A stretch of DNA of 64,000 bases from SYAC01 sp046048055 (lineage in GTDB: Bacteria > Planctomycetota > Phycisphaerae > Phycisphaerales > SM1A02): assembly GCA_046048055.1 (NCBI GenBank), contig JBJOGW010000002.1, positions 1 to 64,000 of the forward strand, written 5' to 3'. Made by a program: the position numbers and the translations under genes. A model generated the notes under the pieces. That model was not told the DNA's origin. It saw nothing but the letters and a program-made list of their open reading frames with translations, and made no database searches. This document shows positions 1-7,564 of the stretch, piece by piece. The stretch's first letter is position 1. The number at the start of each line of letters is the position of its first letter.

Positions 1-401
1 CCCCCACGGGCAACGGTGCTGGCTGGTTCCCCTCCGCTGGCGCCAACCCTGCCACCAACCCCTTCGCGAGCTTTGGCAACTACAATGGTCAGAGCGGTCC
101 GATCAACACCGCCAAGGCCACGAGCAACATCTCGGGCAATGGCATCGCGGCGGGTCAGAGCCTGGACAACCACTTCATGATCGGCCGGTTCACCATCGAC
201 ATCACGGGCGTCGAGGCTGACTCCTTCACCATGGCCCTCAAGTTCGCCATGACGGTGGTCAGCGACGGCGTGACCCGCAGCGGCTCCACCAGTGCGGACT
301 TCCGCGTGGACCAGTCGCTGACGTTCGCCAATGTGCCCGCTCCCGCGGCACTGTCCGTGCTCGGCGTCGCCGGCCTGATCAGCCGCCGTCGCAAGGCCTG
401 A
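1..401 (+). CDS. 3' end of an exported protein with a PEP-CTERM-like tail (partial)
   Basis: The reading frame is open from the window edge to a TGA at 399-401, so only the C-terminal part (about 132 residues) is present. The visible part is rich in Gly, Asn, Ser and Thr, as in secreted or surface proteins. It ends with a short Pro-Ala stretch (VPAPAALS), a hydrophobic run (VLGVAGLI) and an Arg/Lys cluster (SRRRKA). This is the layout of PEP-CTERM sorting tails, although the PEP tripeptide is replaced by PAP. In that family the tail is removed by an exosortase at the inner membrane. No catalytic domain is visible, so the protein's function is unknown. A strong terminator follows. Confidence 0.75.
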   Translation, partial: PTGNGAGWFPSAGANPATNPFASFGNYNGQSGPINTAKATSNISGNGIAAGQSLDNHFMIGRFTIDITGVEADSFTMALKFAMTVVSDGVTRSGSTSADFRVDQSLTFANVPAPAALSVLGVAGLISRRRKA

Positions 402-430
402 GTTTCGGCCTCCCATTTCCACACTCTTCA

Positions 431-464
431 GGCCGTTGCGTCCCTCAAGGCGCAACGGCCTTTT
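431..464 (+). terminator. Rho-independent terminator after the PEP-CTERM-like gene
   Basis: A perfect 10-bp inverted repeat (GGCCGTTGCG / CGCAACGGCC) with a 10-base loop is followed directly by TTTT. It lies 30 bases after the stop codon and separates this gene from the next unit. Confidence 0.9.
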
Positions 465-482
465 CGCGCGCCCGCCGCTCAC

Positions 483-488
483 TATGCT
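483..488 (+). promoter_or_regulatory. TATGCT -10-like hexamer before the gene at 498
   Basis: TATGCT lies 9 bases before the ATG, downstream of the terminator. No -35 or Shine-Dalgarno sequence is evident. It fits the TAnnnT pattern seen before many starts in this window, which would give a very short or absent leader. Confidence 0.45.
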
Positions 489-497
489 CGCGGTCCC

Positions 498-1175
498 ATG
501 CCTGCCCCGAGCCACCGCACCCCCGCCTCGGCGCGCCGCAGCGACTGGGCCGGCATCTGGGGCGTGATCAGCGGGGCTCTGGCCCTGATCTCCTGCGCCC
601 CGGTGTTGGGGGTGCTCTCGGGCGTGCTGGGCTACGTCTCGTGGCGGCGGGCCGCGGCCTTGGGCCAGCGATCACGACTGGCCCGGACAGCCTGGCTGCT
701 CACCGCACTCTCCCTGGTCGTGCAACTGACGGTGTGGCAACTGGCGAGCCACTGGCTGCTTCCGTCGATGGAACGACGGACCGTCGCCGCGATCACCGCG
801 GCCTGCACGGGTGACCATGTCCGGGCGGTGATCGAATCCAGTTCGCCTGGCCTGGTCGCTGCCCTGCCTGCCCCCACCGAAGCCCAGGTGCAGGCGTTCG
901 CCCGGCAACTCCGGGAGTCGATGGGAACCTGGGACTCGGTCACGCTCATCAGCCCGGAGATCTCGGGATCGCCGCTGGCACCAACCATGACCATGGCCCT
1001 GATCCTGCGGCTGGAGCGTGGCGAGTGCTCGGGCTCCGCTCGAGTGCAATGGGTCCCCGGCGATGCTGCGGACGCGGACCCATGGCTGCCTGCCGTGCGC
1101 GTGATCGAGCTCGAGGTCAATCTTCCCGGCGATCGCCCGCTTCACCTTGCACCGCCCACCCCGGAGACGCCGTGA
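498..1175 (+). CDS. Two-TM membrane protein of unknown function, paralogue of the next gene
   Basis: This 225-residue protein has a short polar N-terminus and two hydrophobic segments (about residues 20-45 and 65-90) flanking a basic loop, an arrangement like DUF4190-type proteins. A soluble C-terminal domain of about 130 residues follows and probably faces the periplasm. The C-terminal part contains TEAQVQAFARQLRESMGTW, which resembles EEDLAAFAEQLTARYGTF in the next gene, so the two look like a tandem duplication. Its TGA overlaps the GTG of that gene (GTGA), implying translational coupling. The function is unknown. The unit continues into an MlaF-type ATPase, so a part in envelope transport is possible but unproven. 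Confidence 0.75.
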   Translation: MPAPSHRTPASARRSDWAGIWGVISGALALISCAPVLGVLSGVLGYVSWRRAAALGQRSRLARTAWLLTALSLVVQLTVWQLASHWLLPSMERRTVAAITAACTGDHVRAVIESSSPGLVAALPAPTEAQVQAFARQLRESMGTWDSVTLISPEISGSPLAPTMTMALILRLERGECSGSARVQWVPGDAADADPWLPAVRVIELEVNLPGDRPLHLAPPTPETP

Positions 1176-1879
1176 CCACCGCAGCGGATGTGCCCACGGA
1201 TCACCCCGCTCCCACGCATCTGTGCCGCACCAGCGTGCTGGCGGCCATGTTCGCCGTGCCGGTGTGCTGTCCACCCATGGGACTGCTGGCGTGCATCGCG
1301 GGGGCCGTGGCGTTGCGGCAGATCCGCCGCGATGCGACTTTGCATGGGCGTGGCCTGGCGTGGGCCGCCATCTCCGTTGGGGCCCTCTCGGCGGTCGTGA
1401 TGAGCTGGGCGCTCTGGACCAACGGCCTGGCCACCCTCTGGGCGGGTCCCAACCCTCCCATGCAGGCCCTGTTGCAGGCCAGCACCAAGACCATGCCCAA
1501 GCACTGGAGCGGTCCAGCGGCAGCCATGTCCGAAGAGGATCTGGCCGCCTTCGCGGAGCAGCTCACCGCACGGTACGGCACCTTCTCCCATGCCCAGGCG
1601 AGCGAACGGCGCCGTACGCCGCTGGAGCAACCCGGCCGCAATCCGGTGGTGAGCGTTCCGATCACGCTGGTCTTCGAGCGGCAACGGGTGGAGGCGGATC
1701 TGGGATTGCAGCGGTTCGACCCGAAGTCCGGCTCCGTGGTCATGCGTTGGCGCAGCCTGCGCGTGCTCGATCCTGACCGCGGCGACCTGCTGTTTCCCCC
1801 CGGCGAGCCGGCGCCGCCGGAATTGCCGCAGGTGCCGGATCCGGCCGCTTCACCTTCGCCGTCCACACCGCTACGCTGA
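1172..1879 (+). CDS. Two-TM membrane protein of unknown function, second tandem paralogue
   Basis: The GTG start at 1172 was chosen because it overlaps the preceding stop as GTGA; earlier in-frame starts lie inside the upstream gene. The product has 235 residues. It has two hydrophobic segments (about residues 18-40 and 55-78, beginning LAAMFAVPVCCPPMGLLAC), then a soluble domain of about 140 residues and a Pro-rich end. It shares this layout and a short Phe-Ala-x-Gln-Leu motif with the preceding protein. No catalytic motif is visible. The mlaF-like gene starts 5 bases after the stop, so the three genes probably form one unit. A TACGCT hexamer inside the end of this gene could also start transcription of the ATPase. 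Confidence 0.75.
   Translation: MTTAADVPTDHPAPTHLCRTSVLAAMFAVPVCCPPMGLLACIAGAVALRQIRRDATLHGRGLAWAAISVGALSAVVMSWALWTNGLATLWAGPNPPMQALLQASTKTMPKHWSGPAAAMSEEDLAAFAEQLTARYGTFSHAQASERRRTPLEQPGRNPVVSVPITLVFERQRVEADLGLQRFDPKSGSVVMRWRSLRVLDPDRGDLLFPPGEPAPPELPQVPDPAASPSPSTPLR
1872..1877 (+). promoter_or_regulatory. TACGCT -10-like hexamer before the mlaF-like gene
   Basis: TACGCT ends 7 bases before the ATG at 1885, inside the last codons of the upstream gene. It matches the TAnnnT spacing pattern seen elsewhere in the window, but could be coincidence here. Confidence 0.3.
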
Positions 1880-1884
1880 AGAGC

Positions 1885-2760
1885 ATGTCGACCGCCATCG
1901 AGGTCCGCGAGCTGGTCCGCCGTTTCGGCTCGCAGACCGTGCTCAACGGCATCAACCTGGACGTGCAGGAAGGCGAAACCATGGTCATCATGGGTGGCTC
2001 GGGCTGCGGCAAGAGCACCCTGCTTCGCCACCTGATCGGCAGCCTGCGGCCGACCTCCGGAAACATCCGGCTCTTCGGCGAGGACATCGCCGAGTTGCCC
2101 GAATCCGAGATGGACCGGATCCGGTGCAAGTTCGGCATCCTCTTCCAGTCCGGCGCGCTGTTCAACAGCATGACCATCGCGGAGAACGTGGCCCTTCCGC
2201 TGCGCGAGCACACGGACCTGGACGCCAACACCATCGAGATCATGGTCAAGATCAAGCTGGAGCTGGTGGGCCTGCGCGAGCATGCCGAGAAGTTCCCCAG
2301 CGAGATCAGCGGCGGCATGAAGAAGCGCGCGGGCCTGGCACGGGCCCTGGCGCTGGATCCCAAGATCCTGTTCTACGACGAGCCCAGCGCCGGGCTGGAC
2401 CCGGTGACCAGTGCCGAGATCGACCAGCTGATCCTGGACCTCACCCGCAAGCTTGGCGTGACCAGCGTGGTGGTGACCCACGAGATGGACAGTGCCTTCA
2501 CCATCGCGGATCGCATGGTGATGCTGGACAAGGGCCGGGCCCTGCGCGTGGATACCCGCGAGGCCTTTGACCGGCTGCGCAAGCTTCCGGAGTCGGAAAC
2601 GGCAAGCTTGAGCGAGAACGATCGGCTGATCCGGCAGTTCCTTCGCGGCGATGCGCAGGGGCCGATCACCGAACGCAAGGCCGCCACCAACTACGCCGAG
2701 GATCTGCTCGCCACCGGCCAGTCTCGCGTGGCCGTGGCCTCGATCACGCCGTCGCGATGA
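1885..2760 (+). CDS. MlaF-type ABC transporter ATP-binding protein
   Basis: This 291-residue protein is a complete ABC ATPase. It has a Walker A GGSGCGKS at residues 37-44, a Q-loop near Gln88, a signature SGGMKKR at 142-148, a Walker B ILFYDEP at 161-167 and a switch His in VVTHEMD. The SGGMKKR signature and overall sequence place it in the MlaF/Ttg2A family, whose members power retrograde phospholipid transport with an MlaE permease and an MlaD MCE-domain protein. Neither partner is adjacent. Instead two small membrane proteins lie upstream and murD overlaps downstream (ATGA). The C-terminal 50 residues extend past the usual fold. The ATPase call is firm; the transported substrate is inferred. 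Confidence 0.9.
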   Translation: MSTAIEVRELVRRFGSQTVLNGINLDVQEGETMVIMGGSGCGKSTLLRHLIGSLRPTSGNIRLFGEDIAELPESEMDRIRCKFGILFQSGALFNSMTIAENVALPLREHTDLDANTIEIMVKIKLELVGLREHAEKFPSEISGGMKKRAGLARALALDPKILFYDEPSAGLDPVTSAEIDQLILDLTRKLGVTSVVVTHEMDSAFTIADRMVMLDKGRALRVDTREAFDRLRKLPESETASLSENDRLIRQFLRGDAQGPITERKAATNYAEDLLATGQSRVAVASITPSR

Positions 2761-4121
2761 ACACACGATCCCTGGTGGCCGGTCGCCGATGCCTCGTCAT
2801 GGGGCTGGGGGCCTTCGGGGGCGGTCTGGGCGTCACACGCTGGCTGGCGGCCCACGGTGCGAGCGAGATCCTGGTGACCGATACCGCGCAGGCCGGACGG
2901 CTTCAGGCCTCGATCGAGGCGCTCGATCCGCTCGTGAGCGCGGGGCGGGTGCGCCTGCGGCTGGGTGAACACCGCGTGGAGGACTTCCGGCAGGCCGAAC
3001 TGGTGGTGGCCAACCCCGCGGTGAAGCGGCCGTGGTCCGACCACTTCCTGGCCTCGGCCCGTGCCGCTGGCGCCACCGTGACCACCGAGATGCGGCTGGC
3101 GCTCGAGGGGCTCCCGCGCCAACGCGTGATCGGTGTCACCGGATCCGCGGGCAAGAGCACCACCAGCGCCATGATCGCGCACCTGCTGGACGGCCAAGGG
3201 GGCAGGGCCCATCTGGCCGGCAACATCGGGGGAAGCCTGCTGGAGCATCCGCCCACGCTTGGGGAGCGCGACTGGCTGGTGGCGGAACTGTCCAGTTTCA
3301 TGCTGTGGTGGCTTGGACCAGAGTCGGGGCAGGCCCACTGGACGCCGCGCGTGGCCGTGCTGACCAACCTTGCCGACAATCATCTGGACTGGCACGGCGA
3401 TGCGGCGCACTACAGCCGGAGCAAGTCGGTGATCCGGGGTCAGGCGGATCAGGTGTTCCTGAGCGGCTTCGACGACCAGGATCCGGCCGCAGCCGGTCGA
3501 TTCGCTGCGCTCGCCAGCGGACCGTGGTGGCGTGCGGGTGGTGCGCCCCGGCCTCCCGAGGCGCTGGAGCAGGCCGCCCTCGCATGCCCGCTGCCCGGCA
3601 CTCACAATCGGGCCAACGCGCTGCTAGCCCTTCGGACCGCCACCGCCGCCACGCGGCTGGACGGGCATGCTGCGGATCCAGCCGAGCTCGCGGGGCGGCT
3701 GGGCTCGTTCCATGGGCTGCCCCACCGGCTTTGCCTGGTGCACCAGGCCAATGGCGTTCGCTGGTTCGATGACAGCAAGGCCACCACGCCCGAGGCGACC
3801 ATGCTGGCCGTGAGTTGCTTTGAGGATCCGCGTCGGCTGCACCTGATCGTGGGCGGATCCGACAAGGGCGCGGACCTGACCGGACTCGCGGGACTGGCCG
3901 CGCGGCTGGCTGGCCTGTACTGCATCGGGAGCACGGCCTCCACCCTGGCGGCCCGTGGCGGAAACCTCAGCGGCACGATGGCGCAGGCCGTGCAGACCAT
4001 CCGATCGGCCGCGCGTCCCGGCGACGTGGTGCTGCTGTCACCAGGCTGCGCCAGCCACGACCAGTTCGGCGACTATCGGGAGCGCGGTCTTGTGTTCGCG
4101 GAACTCGCCCGTGGCCGATAG
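2757..4121 (+). CDS. murD: UDP-N-acetylmuramoyl-L-alanine--D-glutamate ligase
   Basis: MurD adds D-glutamate to UDP-MurNAc-L-alanine in cytoplasmic peptidoglycan synthesis. The 454-residue product matches the family length. It shows an N-terminal Rossmann-like nucleotide-sugar domain, an ATP loop at 126-135, the ELSSF motif, the TNLADNHLDWHG segment, the C-terminal-domain motif DDSKATTPEAT and the terminal LLSPGCASHDQF. The ATP loop reads TGSAGKST, whereas MurD proteins normally have TGTNGKST. This keeps the Lys and Ser/Thr but changes the two residues before the Gly. The start overlaps the mlaF-like gene by ATGA. Its TAG stop is also the first half of a TAGGAT hexamer ahead of the lipoprotein gene. 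Confidence 0.93.
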   Translation: MNTRSLVAGRRCLVMGLGAFGGGLGVTRWLAAHGASEILVTDTAQAGRLQASIEALDPLVSAGRVRLRLGEHRVEDFRQAELVVANPAVKRPWSDHFLASARAAGATVTTEMRLALEGLPRQRVIGVTGSAGKSTTSAMIAHLLDGQGGRAHLAGNIGGSLLEHPPTLGERDWLVAELSSFMLWWLGPESGQAHWTPRVAVLTNLADNHLDWHGDAAHYSRSKSVIRGQADQVFLSGFDDQDPAAAGRFAALASGPWWRAGGAPRPPEALEQAALACPLPGTHNRANALLALRTATAATRLDGHAADPAELAGRLGSFHGLPHRLCLVHQANGVRWFDDSKATTPEATMLAVSCFEDPRRLHLIVGGSDKGADLTGLAGLAARLAGLYCIGSTASTLAARGGNLSGTMAQAVQTIRSAARPGDVVLLSPGCASHDQFGDYRERGLVFAELARGR

Positions 4122-4124
4122 GAT
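4119..4124 (+). promoter_or_regulatory. TAGGAT -10-like hexamer that includes the murD stop codon
   Basis: The murD stop TAG (4119-4121) forms the first half of TAGGAT, 9 bases before the ATG at 4134. Two other stop codons in the window are used in the same way. Confidence 0.45.
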
Positions 4125-4133
4125 GTTTTCGCC

Positions 4134-4619
4134 ATGACCAAGCCCTGGTCCTTCACCCTGCCCTGCCTGATCCTTGCCGCCTGCTACGCACCGGACGGTG
4201 GCTTCATGCCCGGAAGTGGCCGGGGCTTCGTGTACGAGAGCACCCCCATGCGGCCGCTCACGGTGAGCGTGGTGGACACCCGCACCGAGGAGCCGTTCTT
4301 CGTGATGGAACTTCCGGCGGGCAAGCAGCTCACCTTCAACTTCCTGCAGGGCGGCGGTGACGACCCGGTGTACACGCCCGACCGCATGGTCTATTCGGTG
4401 TGGGACAACGGCACGCAGTTCGGGCACCTGGACAACCAGCTCACCTGCCCGCCAGCCAGTTGCCGCCGCATCGACGTGGAGATCCGCAAGGGTCCGGAGT
4501 GGCCCGAGCCGGATCCGGCGGTGCGCCTGCGCACGGACCAGTTGGCGGATCGGCCGCCGTATGCCACGCCCGAAGGCGGTCCGATCCCGGACCGCACGCA
4601 GAAGAGCTACGACCAGTAA
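4134..4619 (+). CDS. Predicted lipoprotein of unknown function
   Basis: The 161-residue product begins with Lys, a hydrophobic stretch and the lipobox LAAC (Cys at about residue 17), so it should be exported, lipidated and membrane anchored. The mature part contains a small beta-rich region (about residues 38-130, from LTVSVVDTRTEEPFFVMELP to RRIDVEIRKGPEW) with two cysteines, then a polar tail. No enzymatic motif is recognised. It starts 12 bases after murD, with a TAGGAT hexamer overlapping the murD stop and no clear ribosome binding site. ispF follows after 3 bases, so the two are probably co-transcribed although the functions look unrelated. Confidence 0.75.
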   Translation: MTKPWSFTLPCLILAACYAPDGGFMPGSGRGFVYESTPMRPLTVSVVDTRTEEPFFVMELPAGKQLTFNFLQGGGDDPVYTPDRMVYSVWDNGTQFGHLDNQLTCPPASCRRIDVEIRKGPEWPEPDPAVRLRTDQLADRPPYATPEGGPIPDRTQKSYDQ

Positions 4620-4622
4620 TCC

Positions 4623-5123
4623 GTGCCGGTCTTCCGAATCGGCCACGGCTACGACCTGCATCGTCTCGAGCCTCTTGCGCCCGACGGTGCCGGAAGACCC
4701 TTCGTGCTCGGGGGCATCCATGTGCCACACGATCGAGGTCCGGTCGGGCACTCGGACGGCGATGCCCTGCTGCACGCGGTGACCGACGCGATCCTCGGTG
4801 CGATGGGCGAGCCGGACATCGGCCAGCTCTTCCCCGACACGGATCCGGCCTGGAAAGGTCGGGACAGCGGCCATTTTCTTGCGGAGGCCCTGCGTCGCCT
4901 GCGCGGACACGGCATGGAGCTGGTCAACCTGGACGCCACCGTGATCTGCGAACGACCCAAGATCGGTCCCGTGAAGCAGGCCATGCGCGAGAACGTGGCG
5001 CGGCTGCTCGGCTGCCCCGTCTCGAGCGTGAACATCAAGGGCAAGACGCACGAGAAGGTGGACGCCGTGGGCGAGGGCCGGGCCATCGAGGTGCATGTGG
5101 TGGCCCTGCTGACGCGCGACTGA
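4623..5123 (+). CDS. ispF: 2-C-methyl-D-erythritol 2,4-cyclodiphosphate synthase
   Basis: IspF cyclises 4-diphosphocytidyl-2-C-methyl-D-erythritol 2-phosphate, releasing CMP, in the non-mevalonate isoprenoid pathway. The 166-residue length is normal. Metal ligands are visible in GHGYDLHRL (Asp11, His13) and in HSDGDALLHAVTDA (His51). The family segments GEPDIGQLFPDTDP, LDATVICERPKI and VNIKGKTHEKVD follow in order. The start is GTG at 4623, 3 bases after the lipoprotein stop. No other isoprenoid gene is nearby, so its place here may reflect only co-transcription with murD and the lipoprotein gene. Confidence 0.95.
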   Translation: MPVFRIGHGYDLHRLEPLAPDGAGRPFVLGGIHVPHDRGPVGHSDGDALLHAVTDAILGAMGEPDIGQLFPDTDPAWKGRDSGHFLAEALRRLRGHGMELVNLDATVICERPKIGPVKQAMRENVARLLGCPVSSVNIKGKTHEKVDAVGEGRAIEVHVVALLTRD

Positions 5124-5161
5124 CTTTCCGCGTCGCCGGCGGGGTTTTCGGGTCCGCACGG

Positions 5162-5167
5162 TACACT
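5162..5167 (+). promoter_or_regulatory. TACACT -10-like hexamer before the gene at 5175
   Basis: TACACT is followed by 7 bases and the ATG at 5175. The transcript would begin at or next to the start codon. No Shine-Dalgarno sequence is present in the 51-bp gap. Confidence 0.5.
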
Positions 5168-5174
5168 CGCCCGC

Positions 5175-6308
5175 ATGCGAGCCGTGATCACGGGCCAGGT
5201 CGGCGTGGACAAGAAGCCCTATCTGCAGGCGGTGCGCGAACTGGTGGGCGAGCGAGGAGACCGCCTGGATCTCTTCCATGTGGGCGACCTGATGTACGCC
5301 GAGGCGCCCGACGTGCGGCCAGGCCGGATCCTGGACCTGCCACTGAGCCGGCTCTCGAGCCTGCGTCGGGCGGCGTTCAAGGACATCATCGCCGCCACCA
5401 CCCCCGCCGAGGATCACCCCAACGTGATCGTGAACACCCACGCCACGTTCCGCTGGCGGCACGGCCTGTTCGCGGCCTTCGACCTGGACCTGCTCAAGCG
5501 TCTCAAGCCCGACATGTTCATCTGCCTGGTGGACAACGTCGAGATGGTGCACCACCGGCTCAACGCCGAGCACGACATCGACGCCACGCTCAAGGACTGC
5601 ATGGTCTGGCGCGAGGAGGAGATCCTGGCCACCGAGCTGATCGCCCAGGCCATCGGTTGCAAGGGCGGTTTCTACATCCTCAGTCGAGGTCGCCAGCAGG
5701 ACACCGTGGAGACCGCGCTGCGCCTGGTCACGCGTCCGGAGATGCGCAAGGTCTATCCCAGCTTTCCCATGAGCCACGTGGTGGACATGCCGGACGTGCT
5801 GGCCGAGATCGATCACTTCCGTGCCGAACTGGCCCGGCACTTCATCACCTTCGACCCGGGCGACGTGGACGAGAAACTGCTGCTGGACAACGCCATTGCC
5901 GCCGCACGCGAGGGCAAGGACTTCATCGAGGTGAAGGCCCACAGCTTCGGAGGCCGCAAGGATGCCCCGCCGCTGCGCGTCAGCGTGAAGCAGGTGCTGG
6001 ACATCGCCGGCGACGTCGATGGCCAGATCTACATGCGGGACTTCCGGCTGATCGACCAGAGCGACATGATCGTGAGCCTGGTGCCCGAACTCCCGGGCGG
6101 CATACCCGGCCTGAGCAGCGGCGTGGAGCGCGAGTTGCAGCACGCCTGGGAGCACGCCAAGGAGGTCTACGTGGTGTGGAAGCCGAGGAAGAACCCCAGC
6201 CCCTTCATCACCGAGACCGCGACCCGAATCTTCCGCAGCGTGGACGAGGCCCTGGCCCACTTCGAGAGCCAGGGCATGTTCGCCATGAAGAATCTGTTCG
6301 GGCACTGA
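5175..6308 (+). CDS. Two-domain protein: adenylate-kinase-like P-loop region plus nucleoside deoxyribosyltransferase-like domain
   Basis: The 377-residue protein opens with MRAVITGQVGVDKK, a position and pattern resembling archaeal-type adenylate kinases. The loop reads GQVGVDKK and lacks the Ser/Thr that normally follows the P-loop Lys. The next 170 residues keep kinase-like blocks such as VIVNTHATFRWRHGL and LKRLKPDMFICLVDN. The C-terminal 110 residues (about 265-377, with MRDFRLIDQSDMIVSLVPEL, then SSGVERELQHAWEHAKEVYV) resemble nucleoside 2-deoxyribosyltransferase-like folds, in which a Ser-Gly-x-x-x-Glu turn precedes the acidic catalytic residue. A role in nucleotide sensing or salvage is inference; neither activity can be confirmed. 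It is probably monocistronic with a leaderless-type promoter. Confidence 0.7.
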   Translation: MRAVITGQVGVDKKPYLQAVRELVGERGDRLDLFHVGDLMYAEAPDVRPGRILDLPLSRLSSLRRAAFKDIIAATTPAEDHPNVIVNTHATFRWRHGLFAAFDLDLLKRLKPDMFICLVDNVEMVHHRLNAEHDIDATLKDCMVWREEEILATELIAQAIGCKGGFYILSRGRQQDTVETALRLVTRPEMRKVYPSFPMSHVVDMPDVLAEIDHFRAELARHFITFDPGDVDEKLLLDNAIAAAREGKDFIEVKAHSFGGRKDAPPLRVSVKQVLDIAGDVDGQIYMRDFRLIDQSDMIVSLVPELPGGIPGLSSGVERELQHAWEHAKEVYVVWKPRKNPSPFITETATRIFRSVDEALAHFESQGMFAMKNLFGH

Positions 6309-6403
6309 ACGCCCCAACGCCATCCATGAAGGCGACCACCGTCACGGACGCTGCGCGATCGGATCGGGGAACCGTGGATTGTTCAGCTTCGGATAAGTCC
6401 CCG

Positions 6404-7390
6404 ATGCGGCCCTGCAGCCCGTGCTCCCCATCCCGATGCCCCGGCTTCACGCTCGTGGAGTTGCTGGTGGTGATCGCCGTGATCGCCCTGCTGGTGGGAC
6501 TGGCGGTGGTGGCGATCGGCGGCGCGCGCCGCGCCGCGCTGGACAGTTCGGACAAGGCCCGACTGCGCGGCCTGGCTCAGGCCAGTCAGACGTACGCCGC
6601 CAGCAACAAGGGACGCCTGCCGAGCCCCCGCACGGACACGCCCGGTGACTGGAACGGTGCGACCCCGGCGGCCTGTGGCAGCACCCAGCGACGCCTCGAC
6701 GCCGACAATCCGTATGTGGGCTGGGTGTGCGCGGACAACAGCCGCTGCCCTGGAGCCACCGTGGGTGACACCACGGAGACCCTGGCCGCGATCGAGGGCG
6801 GCAGTCTGTTCAGTTACGTGGACTCCGCCGACGCCTACCGAAGCCCGATGGACAACTCGGGACGTCTTCGCAGCTACTCGATCAACGCCTGGGTTGGCGT
6901 GCTCTACTGCGACGACTACGCGCCGCTGCTGGACGTCTTCAGGGGTGGCGTCTATCCCAACGCCTGCAGCCTCGCCTTCGACACCCGCACCCTCAGCCGC
7001 ATTCCACGGCCCTCGGACACGGCCATGTTCATGCCCGACTGGGATCCGTTCAAGCGACGCGGTGGCACGGCCCCCGGCTGGAACTTCAACGGCATGCTTC
7101 TGAATCCGAACCCAGTCTCCCGGCCCAGCTGGTTCGACCTTCCCGCAATCTGGAACCCCGGGCAGTCGACAATCAACTACAGCACCGTGGATGGCGGAAC
7201 GGCCTCCTATCGGATCCAGTCCACGGCGGTCAGCAGCCAGCAGACCACGGACAGGCTGCTCCAGAGCATGGGCAACAATCCCTATCAGGGCCTTCCTCTG
7301 TTCGGTGCTGACCCGTCCAAGGCCGATCTGGTGGGCCTGAGCCGGCTTGCCCTTCCGGGCCTGCTCAAGACCACCTTGCCCACGGACTGA
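6404..7390 (+). CDS. Type II secretion/pseudopilin-like exported protein
   Basis: This product of about 328 residues starts with a short Cys/Pro/Ser-rich leader ending in Gly, then the prepilin cleavage and methylation motif FTLVELLVVIAVIALL. It belongs to the large planctomycete group of prepilin-type proteins with DUF1559-like C-terminal domains, which are cleaved by prepilin peptidase and assembled or anchored at the inner membrane. The ATG at 6404 was preferred over an in-frame ATG at 6326 because the codons between them have markedly more A/T third positions than the rest of the gene, and because a 14-residue leader is typical. The C-terminal domain is rich in Cys, Asn and Trp. Its role is unknown. 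Confidence 0.75.
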   Translation: MRPCSPCSPSRCPGFTLVELLVVIAVIALLVGLAVVAIGGARRAALDSSDKARLRGLAQASQTYAASNKGRLPSPRTDTPGDWNGATPAACGSTQRRLDADNPYVGWVCADNSRCPGATVGDTTETLAAIEGGSLFSYVDSADAYRSPMDNSGRLRSYSINAWVGVLYCDDYAPLLDVFRGGVYPNACSLAFDTRTLSRIPRPSDTAMFMPDWDPFKRRGGTAPGWNFNGMLLNPNPVSRPSWFDLPAIWNPGQSTINYSTVDGGTASYRIQSTAVSSQQTTDRLLQSMGNNPYQGLPLFGADPSKADLVGLSRLALPGLLKTTLPTD

Positions 7391-7420
7391 CCGGCAGCCG
7401 ACCGACCCACGCCCCGGCGG

Positions 7421-7456
7421 CCGGTCCAGTGTCCCGAAATCCGTGGACTGGACCGG
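7421..7456. repeat. 10-bp inverted repeat in the gap before the secreted GH13 gene
   Basis: CCGGTCCAGT (7421-7430) and ACTGGACCGG (7447-7456) are perfectly complementary, with a 16-base loop. No T-rich run follows. The site lies 31 bases after the pseudopilin-like gene and 109 bases before the next start, so it could be a terminator stem or an operator. Confidence 0.55.
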
Positions 7457-7564
7457 ATTCCGGAACTAGTATCCGCAAAACCGGTCGATTTCGGCTTCCC
7501 TCGAAGCCGAATCACGGCACAGTGCAAGACCAGCCGCCACCCCGCCCCAGGAGAGACGGAACCC

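Noticed and set aside
4400..6300. A very long open frame (996 residues) running from inside the lipoprotein gene through ispF and the P-loop gene into the pseudopilin gene
   Set aside because: Only its end, from about 6404, has meaningful sequence. The earlier part is Arg/Gly/Pro/His-rich shadow of ispF and the two-domain gene read in another frame, which GC-rich codon bias leaves open.
4038..6323. 761-residue minus-strand open frame opposite ispF and the two-domain protein
   Set aside because: Antisense shadow of well-supported plus-strand genes; His/Val/Gln-rich with no motif.
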